From positions 27,524-91,523 of the forward strand of contig NZ_JACGVC010000051.1 in the NCBI RefSeq assembly GCF_014077005.1: a stretch of 64,000 bases of DNA, read 5' to 3'. The position numbers and the translations under genes were made by a program. A model generated the notes under the pieces. The model was not told the DNA's origin and ran no database searches. It saw nothing but the letters and a program-made list of their open reading frames with translations. The stretch comes from Colwellia sp. MB3u-45. Lineage in GTDB: Bacteria; Pseudomonadota; Gammaproteobacteria; Enterobacterales; Alteromonadaceae. Within the stretch, counting starts at the first letter, position 1; the number at the start of each line of letters is the position of its first letter. Of the stretch, positions 56,793 to 64,000 are shown one piece after another.

Positions 56793-58013
56793 TTACAACA
56801 AACCAAACGCTGACATTAAGCTACGCCCACTCAAGAGCAAGGTAATCAAAATAACACCGGCCGCAGCCATGTTCTGCCATAAATTATTGCGGTACTCACC
56901 TAGCACTTTTGTATTCATAATCCATAAGAGAAAAATACTGATCAAAGGTAGCAGAATGCCATTGGCTACTTGCGCAAACCAAATAACAGCAACGGGTTTA
57001 AAACCTGCGCTGCTGACAACAACACCAATAATTAAAATAATCATCCAGGTTAATCTAAAGCCAAAAGCGTTAAGGTTTTTGTCTAAATTTAAAATACCAC
57101 TTAACGCAAAGGCCGCAGCTAAAGGGGCGGTGATCGCAGATGATATGCCCGCACAAAATAAGCCAAGGCCAAGAAATAAACTTGCAGAGTCACCAAATAG
57201 CGGCTGTAGCGCGGGTGCTATGTCGGCAGCACTTTGCAAACTGAGTTGCTGACCAAAAAAGGCCGAAGCCGCGGTTGAAAGTACAGCCACTGATATTAAA
57301 GCCCCAAGCGGAATAGATAGCAGTAAATCTTTCCTTGCTGTTGGTATATCATCAACTGACTGCCATTTTTTACTCGCCGTTGAAGCATGTAAAAATAAAT
57401 TATAGGGCACAACTGTCGTGCCAATGAGAGCAATAACCGTGAGTGTTGCGCCTGTGGGTAATTCAAAGGTGACAAAACTACTCATTAACTCGTACCATTG
57501 TGGTTTGCTTAAAAAAAATGTCACAATAAATGCAATACTCATTAAGCCAACTAACACCACTAAAGCTCGCTCAATGACTTTGTAACTTCCGGTAATAAGT
57601 AAGACAAAAGCAAGCGAACCAATCATGATTGGAAAAATAATAGCTCCAAAAGCCACTTTAAAACCTAACTGTTCTGCAACACCTACTAAGCCTAAACTTG
57701 CGCCTGAAATATTACCACTTTGATAAGCGCCATTACCGACCACAATAGCGCTCACCACCAGCATAACAACACAAGCCTTAGCAAACGGCTGCTTAATCGC
57801 CTGTCGTATATTTTCGCCTAAACCTTGTTGACTAACGATACCCAGCCTTGCCGCCATTTCTTGCAAAATTAACGTCGCAAACATAGCAAATAGCAATGCC
57901 CAAACAAGTGATACACCATAATTTGCGCCAGCCATTGACGCGGTAATTATGGTCCCTGGACCAATAAACGCTGCTGTAACAAGAAACGCAGGTCCTATTT
58001 TTGGAAATTTCAT
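56793..58013 (-). CDS. NRAMP-family divalent metal transporter with atypical motifs
   Basis: Inner-membrane transporter of about 406 residues with eleven hydrophobic segments. NRAMP features: GPAFLVTAAFIGPGT in helix 1, LQEMAARLGIVSQQGLGENIR after helix 3, and VVPYNLFLHAS in helix 6. The metal-binding DPGN of classical NRAMP is GPGT here and the MPH of helix 6 is VPY, so both usual metal ligands (Asp and Met) are replaced; the substrate may not be Mn or Fe. I start at the ATG of MKFPKIGPAF with AGAG before it; ATGs up to 58067 would add 18 residues. It is divergent from a MarR regulator. Confidence 0.85.
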   Translation of the reverse strand: MKFPKIGPAFLVTAAFIGPGTIITASMAGANYGVSLVWALLFAMFATLILQEMAARLGIVSQQGLGENIRQAIKQPFAKACVVMLVVSAIVVGNGAYQSGNISGASLGLVGVAEQLGFKVAFGAIIFPIMIGSLAFVLLITGSYKVIERALVVLVGLMSIAFIVTFFLSKPQWYELMSSFVTFELPTGATLTVIALIGTTVVPYNLFLHASTASKKWQSVDDIPTARKDLLLSIPLGALISVAVLSTAASAFFGQQLSLQSAADIAPALQPLFGDSASLFLGLGLFCAGISSAITAPLAAAFALSGILNLDKNLNAFGFRLTWMIILIIGVVVSSAGFKPVAVIWFAQVANGILLPLISIFLLWIMNTKVLGEYRNNLWQNMAAAGVILITLLLSGRSLMSAFGLL

Positions 58014-58198
58014 ATTGACATACTCTGTTATTTTTATATTGAGAGATCGTGACTTTTCAGCCATCATACCTATACGTTATTTGAAAAACCCAAGTGATTT
58101 TAGTTAAATAATGTTTATTTCAATAATTTCTCTAGTCGGTCGTTATAATTTTGATTAGACTACGGAATTTTAAAGTTAGGAGTTAGGAGTCTACTGTT

Positions 58199-58663
58199 AT
58201 GGAAAAACACCAGGAATTATTAATTTCCTTAAGAAAAGTTATACGCGCCATTGATTTACATTCAAAACATCTTAATAAAACGTCCGGTTTAACCAGCCCA
58301 CAATTATTAATTATGTTAGAGATCGATAAAGAATACAGTATCAATTCAAGCCAAGTTGCCAAAAAAGTTAATTTAAGTCCCGCAACGGTGACCAATATTA
58401 TTGATCGCTTAGAAAATAAAAACCTTATTTCAAGAGTGCGTTATACACAAGACAAACGTAAAGTCGGCCTGTATTTAACTGATGATGGAAAAGCGCTTTT
58501 GCTTAAGGCACCGCAAGCATTGCAAGAACATTTTATTGAAAAATTTTCTAATTTAGAGCAATGGGAACAATCGCAATTGCTGTCTTCAATGGAGCGTTTA
58601 TCAAATATGATGGATGCTGACAAAATAGATGCTGCACCGCTATTAGAATTACAGAGCCTATAA
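58199..58663 (+). CDS. MarR-family transcriptional regulator
   Basis: 154-residue winged-helix regulator. The reading head is SSQVAKKVNLSPATVTNII, then DRLENKNLISRVRYTQDKRKVGLYLT for the wing, with dimer helices at both ends. TAGGAGT-like sites precede the ATG. It is divergent from the NRAMP-like transporter (131-185 bp apart) and may control it; BCCT transporter control is another option. Its stop codon lies in a 12-bp hairpin. Confidence 0.9.
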   Translation: MEKHQELLISLRKVIRAIDLHSKHLNKTSGLTSPQLLIMLEIDKEYSINSSQVAKKVNLSPATVTNIIDRLENKNLISRVRYTQDKRKVGLYLTDDGKALLLKAPQALQEHFIEKFSNLEQWEQSQLLSSMERLSNMMDADKIDAAPLLELQSL

Positions 58664-58682
58664 CAATTTTGTTATAGGCTCT
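58653..58682. terminator. 12-bp hairpin containing the MarR stop codon
   Basis: AGAGCCTATAAC and GTTATAGGCTCT pair perfectly over AATTTT. The stop TAA lies in the left arm; no T run follows. It lies between convergent genes. Confidence 0.6.
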
Positions 58683-58734
58683 GATTATATATAACGAGCG
58701 CCAGTAATATCGATAAAACTGACGCCGTTAGTGG

Positions 58735-60684
58735 TTAACGTAACAAATGCAAAAAGTGCAAATGTTTATGGTATTGATCAATAATATTATTGATCACTGC
58801 CGCCTTCGACCACCCCATAATGTCATAATCTTGCCCACCTTCACCTAAATGAACTTCTGCTCGATAATAATTGTGCTCATCATCATCGGCTTCATTAGCA
58901 AAGTCTGGTTGTGAATGCTTTCGAGCAAGCACCCGATAAACAAACTGCTGTTCTTCACCATGTTCAACCAATAAACTTAGGCCATTTTCATCCGAAACAA
59001 CCACATTGATTTGGTTTTTCTTTAGTTCATCAGCAACGGATTTAAACGCAGGTACAACTGTCTTACTAATAAATTTATTCACATTGCCCTTGTTTGGGTA
59101 ATCAACAATATTATTTAACCGCACCTGCCAGCTATCATCACGATCATTGTTTGAATGAGGTACCGCTGTTATAAGCTGGCTGTCTTGCTTAAAAGCTTCA
59201 ACTCTCAATGCTTTAATCAAGCCAGCAATAGCAAGCAGTAGTACGATAGCAAAAGGCAAGGCACTGGCAATAGTCATAGTCTGCAGAGCACCAAGTCCAC
59301 CCGCTAACAATAAAATCCCTGCGACCATGCCGATACCTACCGCCCAATAAACTCGTTGCCACAAGGGTGTGTTATTACTGCCATGCGAACAGAGCATATC
59401 CACTACCATCGCACCAGAATCACAAGAGGTGACAAAAAATATCACTATCATCAAGACACTAAAGAAAGACAGCAAGGTAGATAATGGGAAGTTTTCTAGA
59501 AAAATAAATAATGCCACTGATGAGTCTTTACTGACCATCTCTCCTAATTCAACCACCCCTTGGTTATGCACCAAATCAATGGCACTGTTACCAAAAATAG
59601 TCATCCAAAACAAAGTAAATACGGTGGGTATTAACATGACACCAACTATGAATTCTCTAATCGTGCGACCACGAGAGATTCTAGCAATGAACAAGCCAAC
59701 AAAAGGTGCCCAAGCAAGCCACCACCCCCAATAGAATATCGTCCAACCACCTATCCAAGTGGTCTTTTTATAAGCGAATAAATTAAAGGTGTTATGTACT
59801 ATATCAGCTAAATAATCACCAATATTTTGTAAGTAAGCCTGTAATAAAAACACCGTTGGACCGAGCACAAAAACCAACGTTAACAAGATAACCGCTAATA
59901 CCATGTTGGTTTCAGAAAGTATTTTAATCCCCTTATCTAAACCGGTCGCAACAGAGATAATGGCAAGTCCAATAATACCAATCATTATAATGATTTGATT
60001 GGTCGTAGAAACCTCAATACCGAACAGATAACCAAAACCTGCATTTACCTGCGACGCGCCTAAACCTAACGAGGTGGCAACACCAAAAACCGTACTGACC
60101 ACAGCAAAAACATCAACTAAATGCCCTGGCCATTGATAAATTCGTTCACCAATCAAGGGGTACAATGCAGAACGTAGCGTTAGGGGTAAATTATGGCGAT
60201 AACTAAAATAAGCTAATACCAAGGCCACAATGGCGTAGATAGCCCAAGCATGTAGTCCCCAATGGAAAAATGTCATTTTCATTGCTTCTTGAACCGCAGC
60301 AACCGTGCCTTGTTCTGCCGTAGGTGGCGACAAATAGTGCATCAATGGCTCTGCCACACCAAAGAACATTAAGCCAATGCCCATTCCAGCGGCAAACAAC
60401 ATAGAAAGCCAAGTCAGCATAGAATAATCGGGGGTCGCATGATCAGGCCCTAAACGAATATCCCCGTAACGTGAGAATCCTAGAAAAATAACAAAAAAGA
60501 AGATAAAAGCGACGGTGAGTACATAGAACCAACTGCCGTTGTCAACAATGCTTGTTTGAATAAGCGTAAACAAGCTCTGTGCCTGTTCAGGTAGTGCTAC
60601 TGTATAAAGTAAAAGAGCAATAATGATAGATGATGCACTAACGAATACTGTCTTATTTAATTGACTATTGGCGGATAAAGACAA
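58735..60684 (-). CDS. BCCT-family choline/betaine transporter (BetT-like)
   Basis: Inner-membrane sodium- or proton-coupled carrier of 649 residues with twelve helices. The BCCT hallmark GMGIGLMFFGVAEPL is in helix 3 and WTIFYWGWWLAWAPFVGLFIARISRG is the helix 8-9 region with the substrate-box tryptophans. The long cytoplasmic C-terminus ending GGQDYDIMGWSK, NNIIDQYHKHLHFLH resembles that of E. coli BetT, a choline importer. Use for osmoprotection in sea water is likely. It is divergent from the TonB-dependent receptor, 276 bp apart. Confidence 0.9.
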   Translation of the reverse strand: MSLSANSQLNKTVFVSASSIIIALLLYTVALPEQAQSLFTLIQTSIVDNGSWFYVLTVAFIFFFVIFLGFSRYGDIRLGPDHATPDYSMLTWLSMLFAAGMGIGLMFFGVAEPLMHYLSPPTAEQGTVAAVQEAMKMTFFHWGLHAWAIYAIVALVLAYFSYRHNLPLTLRSALYPLIGERIYQWPGHLVDVFAVVSTVFGVATSLGLGASQVNAGFGYLFGIEVSTTNQIIIMIGIIGLAIISVATGLDKGIKILSETNMVLAVILLTLVFVLGPTVFLLQAYLQNIGDYLADIVHNTFNLFAYKKTTWIGGWTIFYWGWWLAWAPFVGLFIARISRGRTIREFIVGVMLIPTVFTLFWMTIFGNSAIDLVHNQGVVELGEMVSKDSSVALFIFLENFPLSTLLSFFSVLMIVIFFVTSCDSGAMVVDMLCSHGSNNTPLWQRVYWAVGIGMVAGILLLAGGLGALQTMTIASALPFAIVLLLAIAGLIKALRVEAFKQDSQLITAVPHSNNDRDDSWQVRLNNIVDYPNKGNVNKFISKTVVPAFKSVADELKKNQINVVVSDENGLSLLVEHGEEQQFVYRVLARKHSQPDFANEADDDEHNYYRAEVHLGEGGQDYDIMGWSKAAVINNIIDQYHKHLHFLHLLR

Positions 60685-60857
60685 AGCCTTCCCCTAAATT
60701 TAATTTGTGTTGATATTATATCTTGTTAATCAAGGTGTAAATAGTCACTTGTGTGAACAATTACCCGTGTAACGAGATTTCACTAAAAAAGAGCACTTTA
60801 TTATATTTTTGAATAAATTCCTATATTTTGTTAAGATACCGCAAAAGCCAAATATAC

Positions 60858-60917
60858 TTAGAACTCTAATGGTATTTATATTTAGAGTTCTAAGTGTATT
60901 TGTAGTTAGAGTTCTAA
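60858..60917. promoter_or_regulatory. Three 12-bp palindromes in a 24-bp tandem array upstream of the TonB-dependent receptor
   Basis: TTAGAACTCTAA at 60858-60869 and TTAGAGTTCTAA at 60882-60893 and 60906-60917. Starts are exactly 24 bp apart, so all three lie on nearly the same helix face. Each copy is followed by a similar GTATT segment. This looks like an operator array for a dimeric regulator controlling the receptor, and possibly the divergent BCCT gene. Confidence 0.65.
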
Positions 60918-60960
60918 ACGTATTAGGCTCTTCACAATAAAATACCAAGGGAAAATCAAT

Positions 60961-63609
60961 ATGAAATTCACTAAACTACACTGCGCTGTGTTAACCGCAC
61001 TAGCAGCGTCAGGCACTTTATACGCTGAAGAAACAAAAAAAAGAGCGTCAATAGAGACTATTGAAGTTACAGCGACTAAACGCGTTGAATCAATTCAAGA
61101 AGTGCCCGTAACTGTTACCGCCTTAACCGGTGATAGCTTAGAAAAACTTGGCGTTTCTAATTTTGACCAATACGTAGAGTTTTTACCAAACGTAGTTTTT
61201 CAGGGTACAGGTCCTGGCCAAAATGAAATATATATTCGTGGCGCAGCAACTACCCAAACCAACATCTCAGTTTCATCAGTTCAAGCACTACAACCTTCTG
61301 TTGCTTTCTATTTAGACGAGCAACCAGTATCAATGCAAGGACGTAACTTAGATATTTATGCTACTGATGTTGAGCGTATAGAAGTTTTGCCTGGGCCACA
61401 AGGCACACTTTTTGGTGCTAGCTCTCAATCAGGTACCGTACGCTTAATCACTAACAAGCCAACCCATGATGGTTTTGCTGCAGGTTTTGATACCAGCACA
61501 AGTACCACCAAAGGCGGCGACATGAGTAACTCTGTTGAAGCGTATTTTAATATGTCTTTATCTGACTCGTTGGCCGTACGTGTTACTGCTTACAACGACT
61601 ACCAAGGTGGTTGGATAGATAATGTACTCAATGTTCCGGGTGAAGGTGGTTATACCGGTAGTACTGTTGTCATTGATAGAATTTCTGCTGGTTTCTCTAA
61701 ATTAGATGACCCAGAAAATACCCCTATTACCGCACCACAAAATGCTGCCTTAGTAGAAGAAAACTTTAACACGGCAAGTTATGCCGGTGCTCGCTTTGGT
61801 TTATCTTATTTAATCAATAATGACTGGGATCTTTTAGTTCAACATACTCAACAGTCACTTGATACTGAAGGTGTGTTTTCTTACGATCCAAACCTTAAGG
61901 GTGAGACATCAACAAACCGTTTTATGCCTGAAAATAACAATGATGATTTTGGTTTAACAACTTGGACATTAGAAGGCCGACTTGAGCAACTTACCGTGGT
62001 TTATACCGGTGGTTATCTCGACAGAGATATCAATTCAACGATTGATTACACTGGCTATACTAATGGCGGCTTTTATTCTTCTTTTTATGTTTGTAACTAT
62101 TCAGCTGCAGCGGCAGAGCAAGAATGTCTTGACCCAACTAAGTATTATAAAGAAGAAACTAGCACCTCTCGTACTACCCACGAATTGCGTATGAATACCT
62201 CAGCTGAAAATCGCTGGCGTGTAACCGCAGGTGTATTTTACGACACGCAAGAGTTATCAACCGTTGGTCAATTCAAAATAGCGAATACCGAACTTTTTCC
62301 TGATTTGGAAAGAACGCTTGCAGGAAATGAAGGCGTTAACAGTGGTGACGGCCCTTTCCCTTCAGAAGTAAGTTTTGTTAATGATGTTACACATACCATA
62401 GATCAAATCGCCGTATTTGGTCAGTTCGAGTATGATATTACTGACACAGTCACTGCAAGTTTTGGTGCCCGTTGGTATCAAATTGATGACATTTATAAAG
62501 GTGCTACTACAAGCGCCGATGTCAGTGGTCGTTTGCGCGCCTTTGGTGACGGAAGTGAAGCAGCATTAACTGAATTTTTTGGTGCTGAAGAAGCAGCAGC
62601 ACTTCAAGCTTCTATTGCTAGTGGCCAACTAGAAACTGACTTACTTGATAGTGACGGCACGTTAACAGTTGATGATACGATTATCAAAACTTCAATTGAT
62701 TGGCAAGTTAATGACGATGTTATGGTATTTGCATCATACTCAGAAGGTTTTAGACCGCCGGTTACTAACCGAGTTGGTGGTGGTTCAGCTACAAGTCAAG
62801 AAGGCGCCTTTGAAGGCTTCCGCATTCCAGTGTACTCAACGACTGATAGCTTAGATAACGTAGAATTAGGTTTTAAATCAACATTATTTAATCAAAACTT
62901 ACGCTTCAACGCTACTGCCTATTATTCAAAAATATCTGATCTGCAAACATCGCGATATGACCCTACCAATATCAGCTTCTTAGTATTTACTGATAATGTT
63001 GGTGATGCTGAAATTAAAGGTATTGATGGTGACTTTAGTTGGGTTGCAACAGATAACTTAATTATCTCTGGTGCTTTTAGTTTGATAGATACCGAGCTAA
63101 CGTCAGTTAATGCCCAGCTTAATGGTATTGCGCCACCAGAAGGTAGTAGATTACCGTATTCAGCTGAATTTTCAGGTAACTTACAAGCCCAGTATTTCTA
63201 TCCAATTGGCCAAGGTATGACAGGTTATGTTAACGGTTCAATTAGTTATACCGGAGAGAGACTTGCCGGTATGGTGATGGATGCGTATATGGTAGAAGAC
63301 TCTACTAATTTAATTTATGGCACAGGTTCAGGTTTAAGTATTGAAAAAGAAGCTGATGTTTATTCCGGAGTGAATTATCCAGACAGTAATGGCGATACCT
63401 TTAACGGTGGTCGTTATATACAGGATAGTTATGTGGTAGCAAATTTAAGCTTTGGTGTAACTAACGACGAATGGAAAGCTGAGCTTTTCATCGACAACCT
63501 AACTGATAAAAGTGCAATATTATATATTGATACTCAACAGTATACGCCAAAAGTAGTTTCTAACCGACCTCGTACTATTGGTTTTAGATTCTCGTACGAC
63601 TTTTATTAA
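60961..63609 (+). CDS. TonB-dependent outer-membrane receptor
   Basis: Outer-membrane gated channel of 882 residues. A signal peptide (about 1-22, ending LYA) is followed by a TonB-box region IETIEVTATKR and the plug (about 45-165: EVPVTVTALTGDSLEKLGV, EIYIRGAATTQ, VEVLPGPQGTLFGASSQSG-like). The barrel ends in RTIGFRFSYDFY with a C-terminal aromatic residue. Related receptors in this order take up complex carbohydrates or other large nutrients; substrate unknown. A TPR-type gene follows 152 bp downstream, a pairing often seen for nutrient loci. Operator array upstream. Confidence 0.93.
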   Translation: MKFTKLHCAVLTALAASGTLYAEETKKRASIETIEVTATKRVESIQEVPVTVTALTGDSLEKLGVSNFDQYVEFLPNVVFQGTGPGQNEIYIRGAATTQTNISVSSVQALQPSVAFYLDEQPVSMQGRNLDIYATDVERIEVLPGPQGTLFGASSQSGTVRLITNKPTHDGFAAGFDTSTSTTKGGDMSNSVEAYFNMSLSDSLAVRVTAYNDYQGGWIDNVLNVPGEGGYTGSTVVIDRISAGFSKLDDPENTPITAPQNAALVEENFNTASYAGARFGLSYLINNDWDLLVQHTQQSLDTEGVFSYDPNLKGETSTNRFMPENNNDDFGLTTWTLEGRLEQLTVVYTGGYLDRDINSTIDYTGYTNGGFYSSFYVCNYSAAAAEQECLDPTKYYKEETSTSRTTHELRMNTSAENRWRVTAGVFYDTQELSTVGQFKIANTELFPDLERTLAGNEGVNSGDGPFPSEVSFVNDVTHTIDQIAVFGQFEYDITDTVTASFGARWYQIDDIYKGATTSADVSGRLRAFGDGSEAALTEFFGAEEAAALQASIASGQLETDLLDSDGTLTVDDTIIKTSIDWQVNDDVMVFASYSEGFRPPVTNRVGGGSATSQEGAFEGFRIPVYSTTDSLDNVELGFKSTLFNQNLRFNATAYYSKISDLQTSRYDPTNISFLVFTDNVGDAEIKGIDGDFSWVATDNLIISGAFSLIDTELTSVNAQLNGIAPPEGSRLPYSAEFSGNLQAQYFYPIGQGMTGYVNGSISYTGERLAGMVMDAYMVEDSTNLIYGTGSGLSIEKEADVYSGVNYPDSNGDTFNGGRYIQDSYVVANLSFGVTNDEWKAELFIDNLTDKSAILYIDTQQYTPKVVSNRPRTIGFRFSYDFY

Positions 63610-63664
63610 GCCTAGATTGATTACTAAAAGCTAGTTAAGTCAAGTCAAAACTAAAATGATAAAT

Positions 63665-63699
63665 AAAGCCGTTTGATATCTGTATCAAGCGGCTTTTTA
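63665..63699 (+). terminator. Intrinsic terminator after the TonB-dependent receptor
   Basis: AAAGCCGTTTGATA pairs with TATCAAGCGGCTTT (one G-U pair) over TCTG, then a T run. Positions 63665-63698. Confidence 0.85.
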
Positions 63700-63761
63700 T
63701 TGATAAAATAGGCGTTTTTTAACCTAAAAATAATACGCTAACCTACTCTGGAGCTAAGTCA

Positions 63762-64000
63762 TTGGACACAAGATCTCACTCTGCTAATGAAGACCAATTA
63801 AAATCAATTCAACAATTGATCCAAACAACAAAATTCAATGACGCCATTACACAAAGTAAACAACTACAAAAACAAACCACAGACCAAGAGCACCAAATTG
63901 AATTATGGTATTTAATTGCCGTTGCCCAACGCTATGCAAAAACTATCCCTGCGGCATTAAGCAGTATTAATGAATTACTTAAACTCGATGAAACACATAG
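63762..64000 (+). CDS. TPR-repeat protein, N-terminal part (possible TPR-sulfotransferase)
   Basis: The frame opens at TTG 63762 behind CTGGAGC and runs off the window after 79 codons. The visible part is helical: DQLKSIQQLIQTTKFNDAI, then LWYLIAVAQRYAKTIPAAL and SSINELLKLDETH, with the spacing of two tetratricopeptide repeats. In Alteromonadales, TPR proteins with a C-terminal sulfotransferase domain commonly sit beside TonB-dependent receptors, but that domain is outside the window. Confidence 0.65.
   Translation, partial: MDTRSHSANEDQLKSIQQLIQTTKFNDAITQSKQLQKQTTDQEHQIELWYLIAVAQRYAKTIPAALSSINELLKLDETH

Noticed and set aside
56731..57252. Plus-strand ORF of 173 codons
   Set aside because: It is antisense to the NRAMP-like gene, which has clear family motifs; composition is that of a shadow frame.
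59369..59734. Plus-strand ORF of 121 codons
   Set aside because: Antisense shadow of the BCCT transporter gene.
60745..60948. Minus-strand ORF of 67 codons with repeated TFRTL/TLRTL-like units
   Set aside because: Its repetitive translation is caused by the 24-bp operator array; it has no ribosome site or family resemblance.

Overview
The window is an AT-rich, gene-dense chromosomal segment from a marine gammaproteobacterium of the order Alteromonadales. It most resembles the Colwellia/Thalassotalea group. This rests on recognisable proteins (FadR, ZipA, NhaB, MotY, PsrA-type regulator), on gene orders such as smc-zipA-ligA opposite cysZ, and on the abundance of TonB-dependent receptor, M1/M2/M48 peptidase and sensory genes. 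No rRNA, tRNA, CRISPR array or intact transposase was seen.

Layout. 1-3.8 kb: sugar catabolism (cut-off SorC-type regulator, PfkB kinase, pgi). 4.1-11.2 kb: a dense signalling locus. A leftward operon encodes a response regulator with GGDEF and EAL domains, a GAF histidine kinase, a small membrane protein matching the ethylene-binding domain of plant ETR1, and a membrane histidine kinase. Divergent from it are a REC-histidine kinase and a single-domain REC protein. 11.6-13.0 kb: an NhaC-family transporter behind a MetJ-like operator, probably the methionine transporter MetT. 13.2-30.5 kb: mostly housekeeping, with M48 protease, a secreted 2H-phosphoesterase-like protein, ligA, zipA, smc, cysZ, an M1 aminopeptidase, motY, rnt, a 2-Cys peroxiredoxin, grxD and sodB. 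30.9-36.5 kb: the prkA-yeaH-spoVR stress operon, then fadR.

36.5-48.6 kb is an accessory block that separates fadR from nhaB-dsbB, which lie side by side in E. coli (ycgB-fadR-nhaB-dsbB). It holds a PAS-GGDEF cyclase, a LysR/quinone-oxidoreductase/monooxygenase set, a broken OpuAC-like binding-protein gene, VOC and 2OG-Fe(II) oxygenase genes, a guanidinium exporter behind a two-hairpin guanidine-II riboswitch with an ACT-domain gene, an EamA transporter and a chemoreceptor. A 38-39 bp direct repeat brackets about 6.6 kb of it. 48.6-64 kb: nhaB, dsbB, a DASS symporter, nagZ, a PsrA-like regulator with its probable operator, an M2 (ACE-like) peptidase, an atypical NRAMP transporter opposite a MarR regulator, a BCCT transporter opposite a TonB-dependent receptor with a 24-bp-periodic operator array, and the start of a TPR gene.

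The most noteworthy points are the ethylene-receptor-like module split over separate genes and tied to c-di-GMP, the guanidine-II riboswitch, the MetJ and PsrA operators, and the broken fadR/nhaB synteny. All functional calls come from reading motifs by eye; no database search was run.
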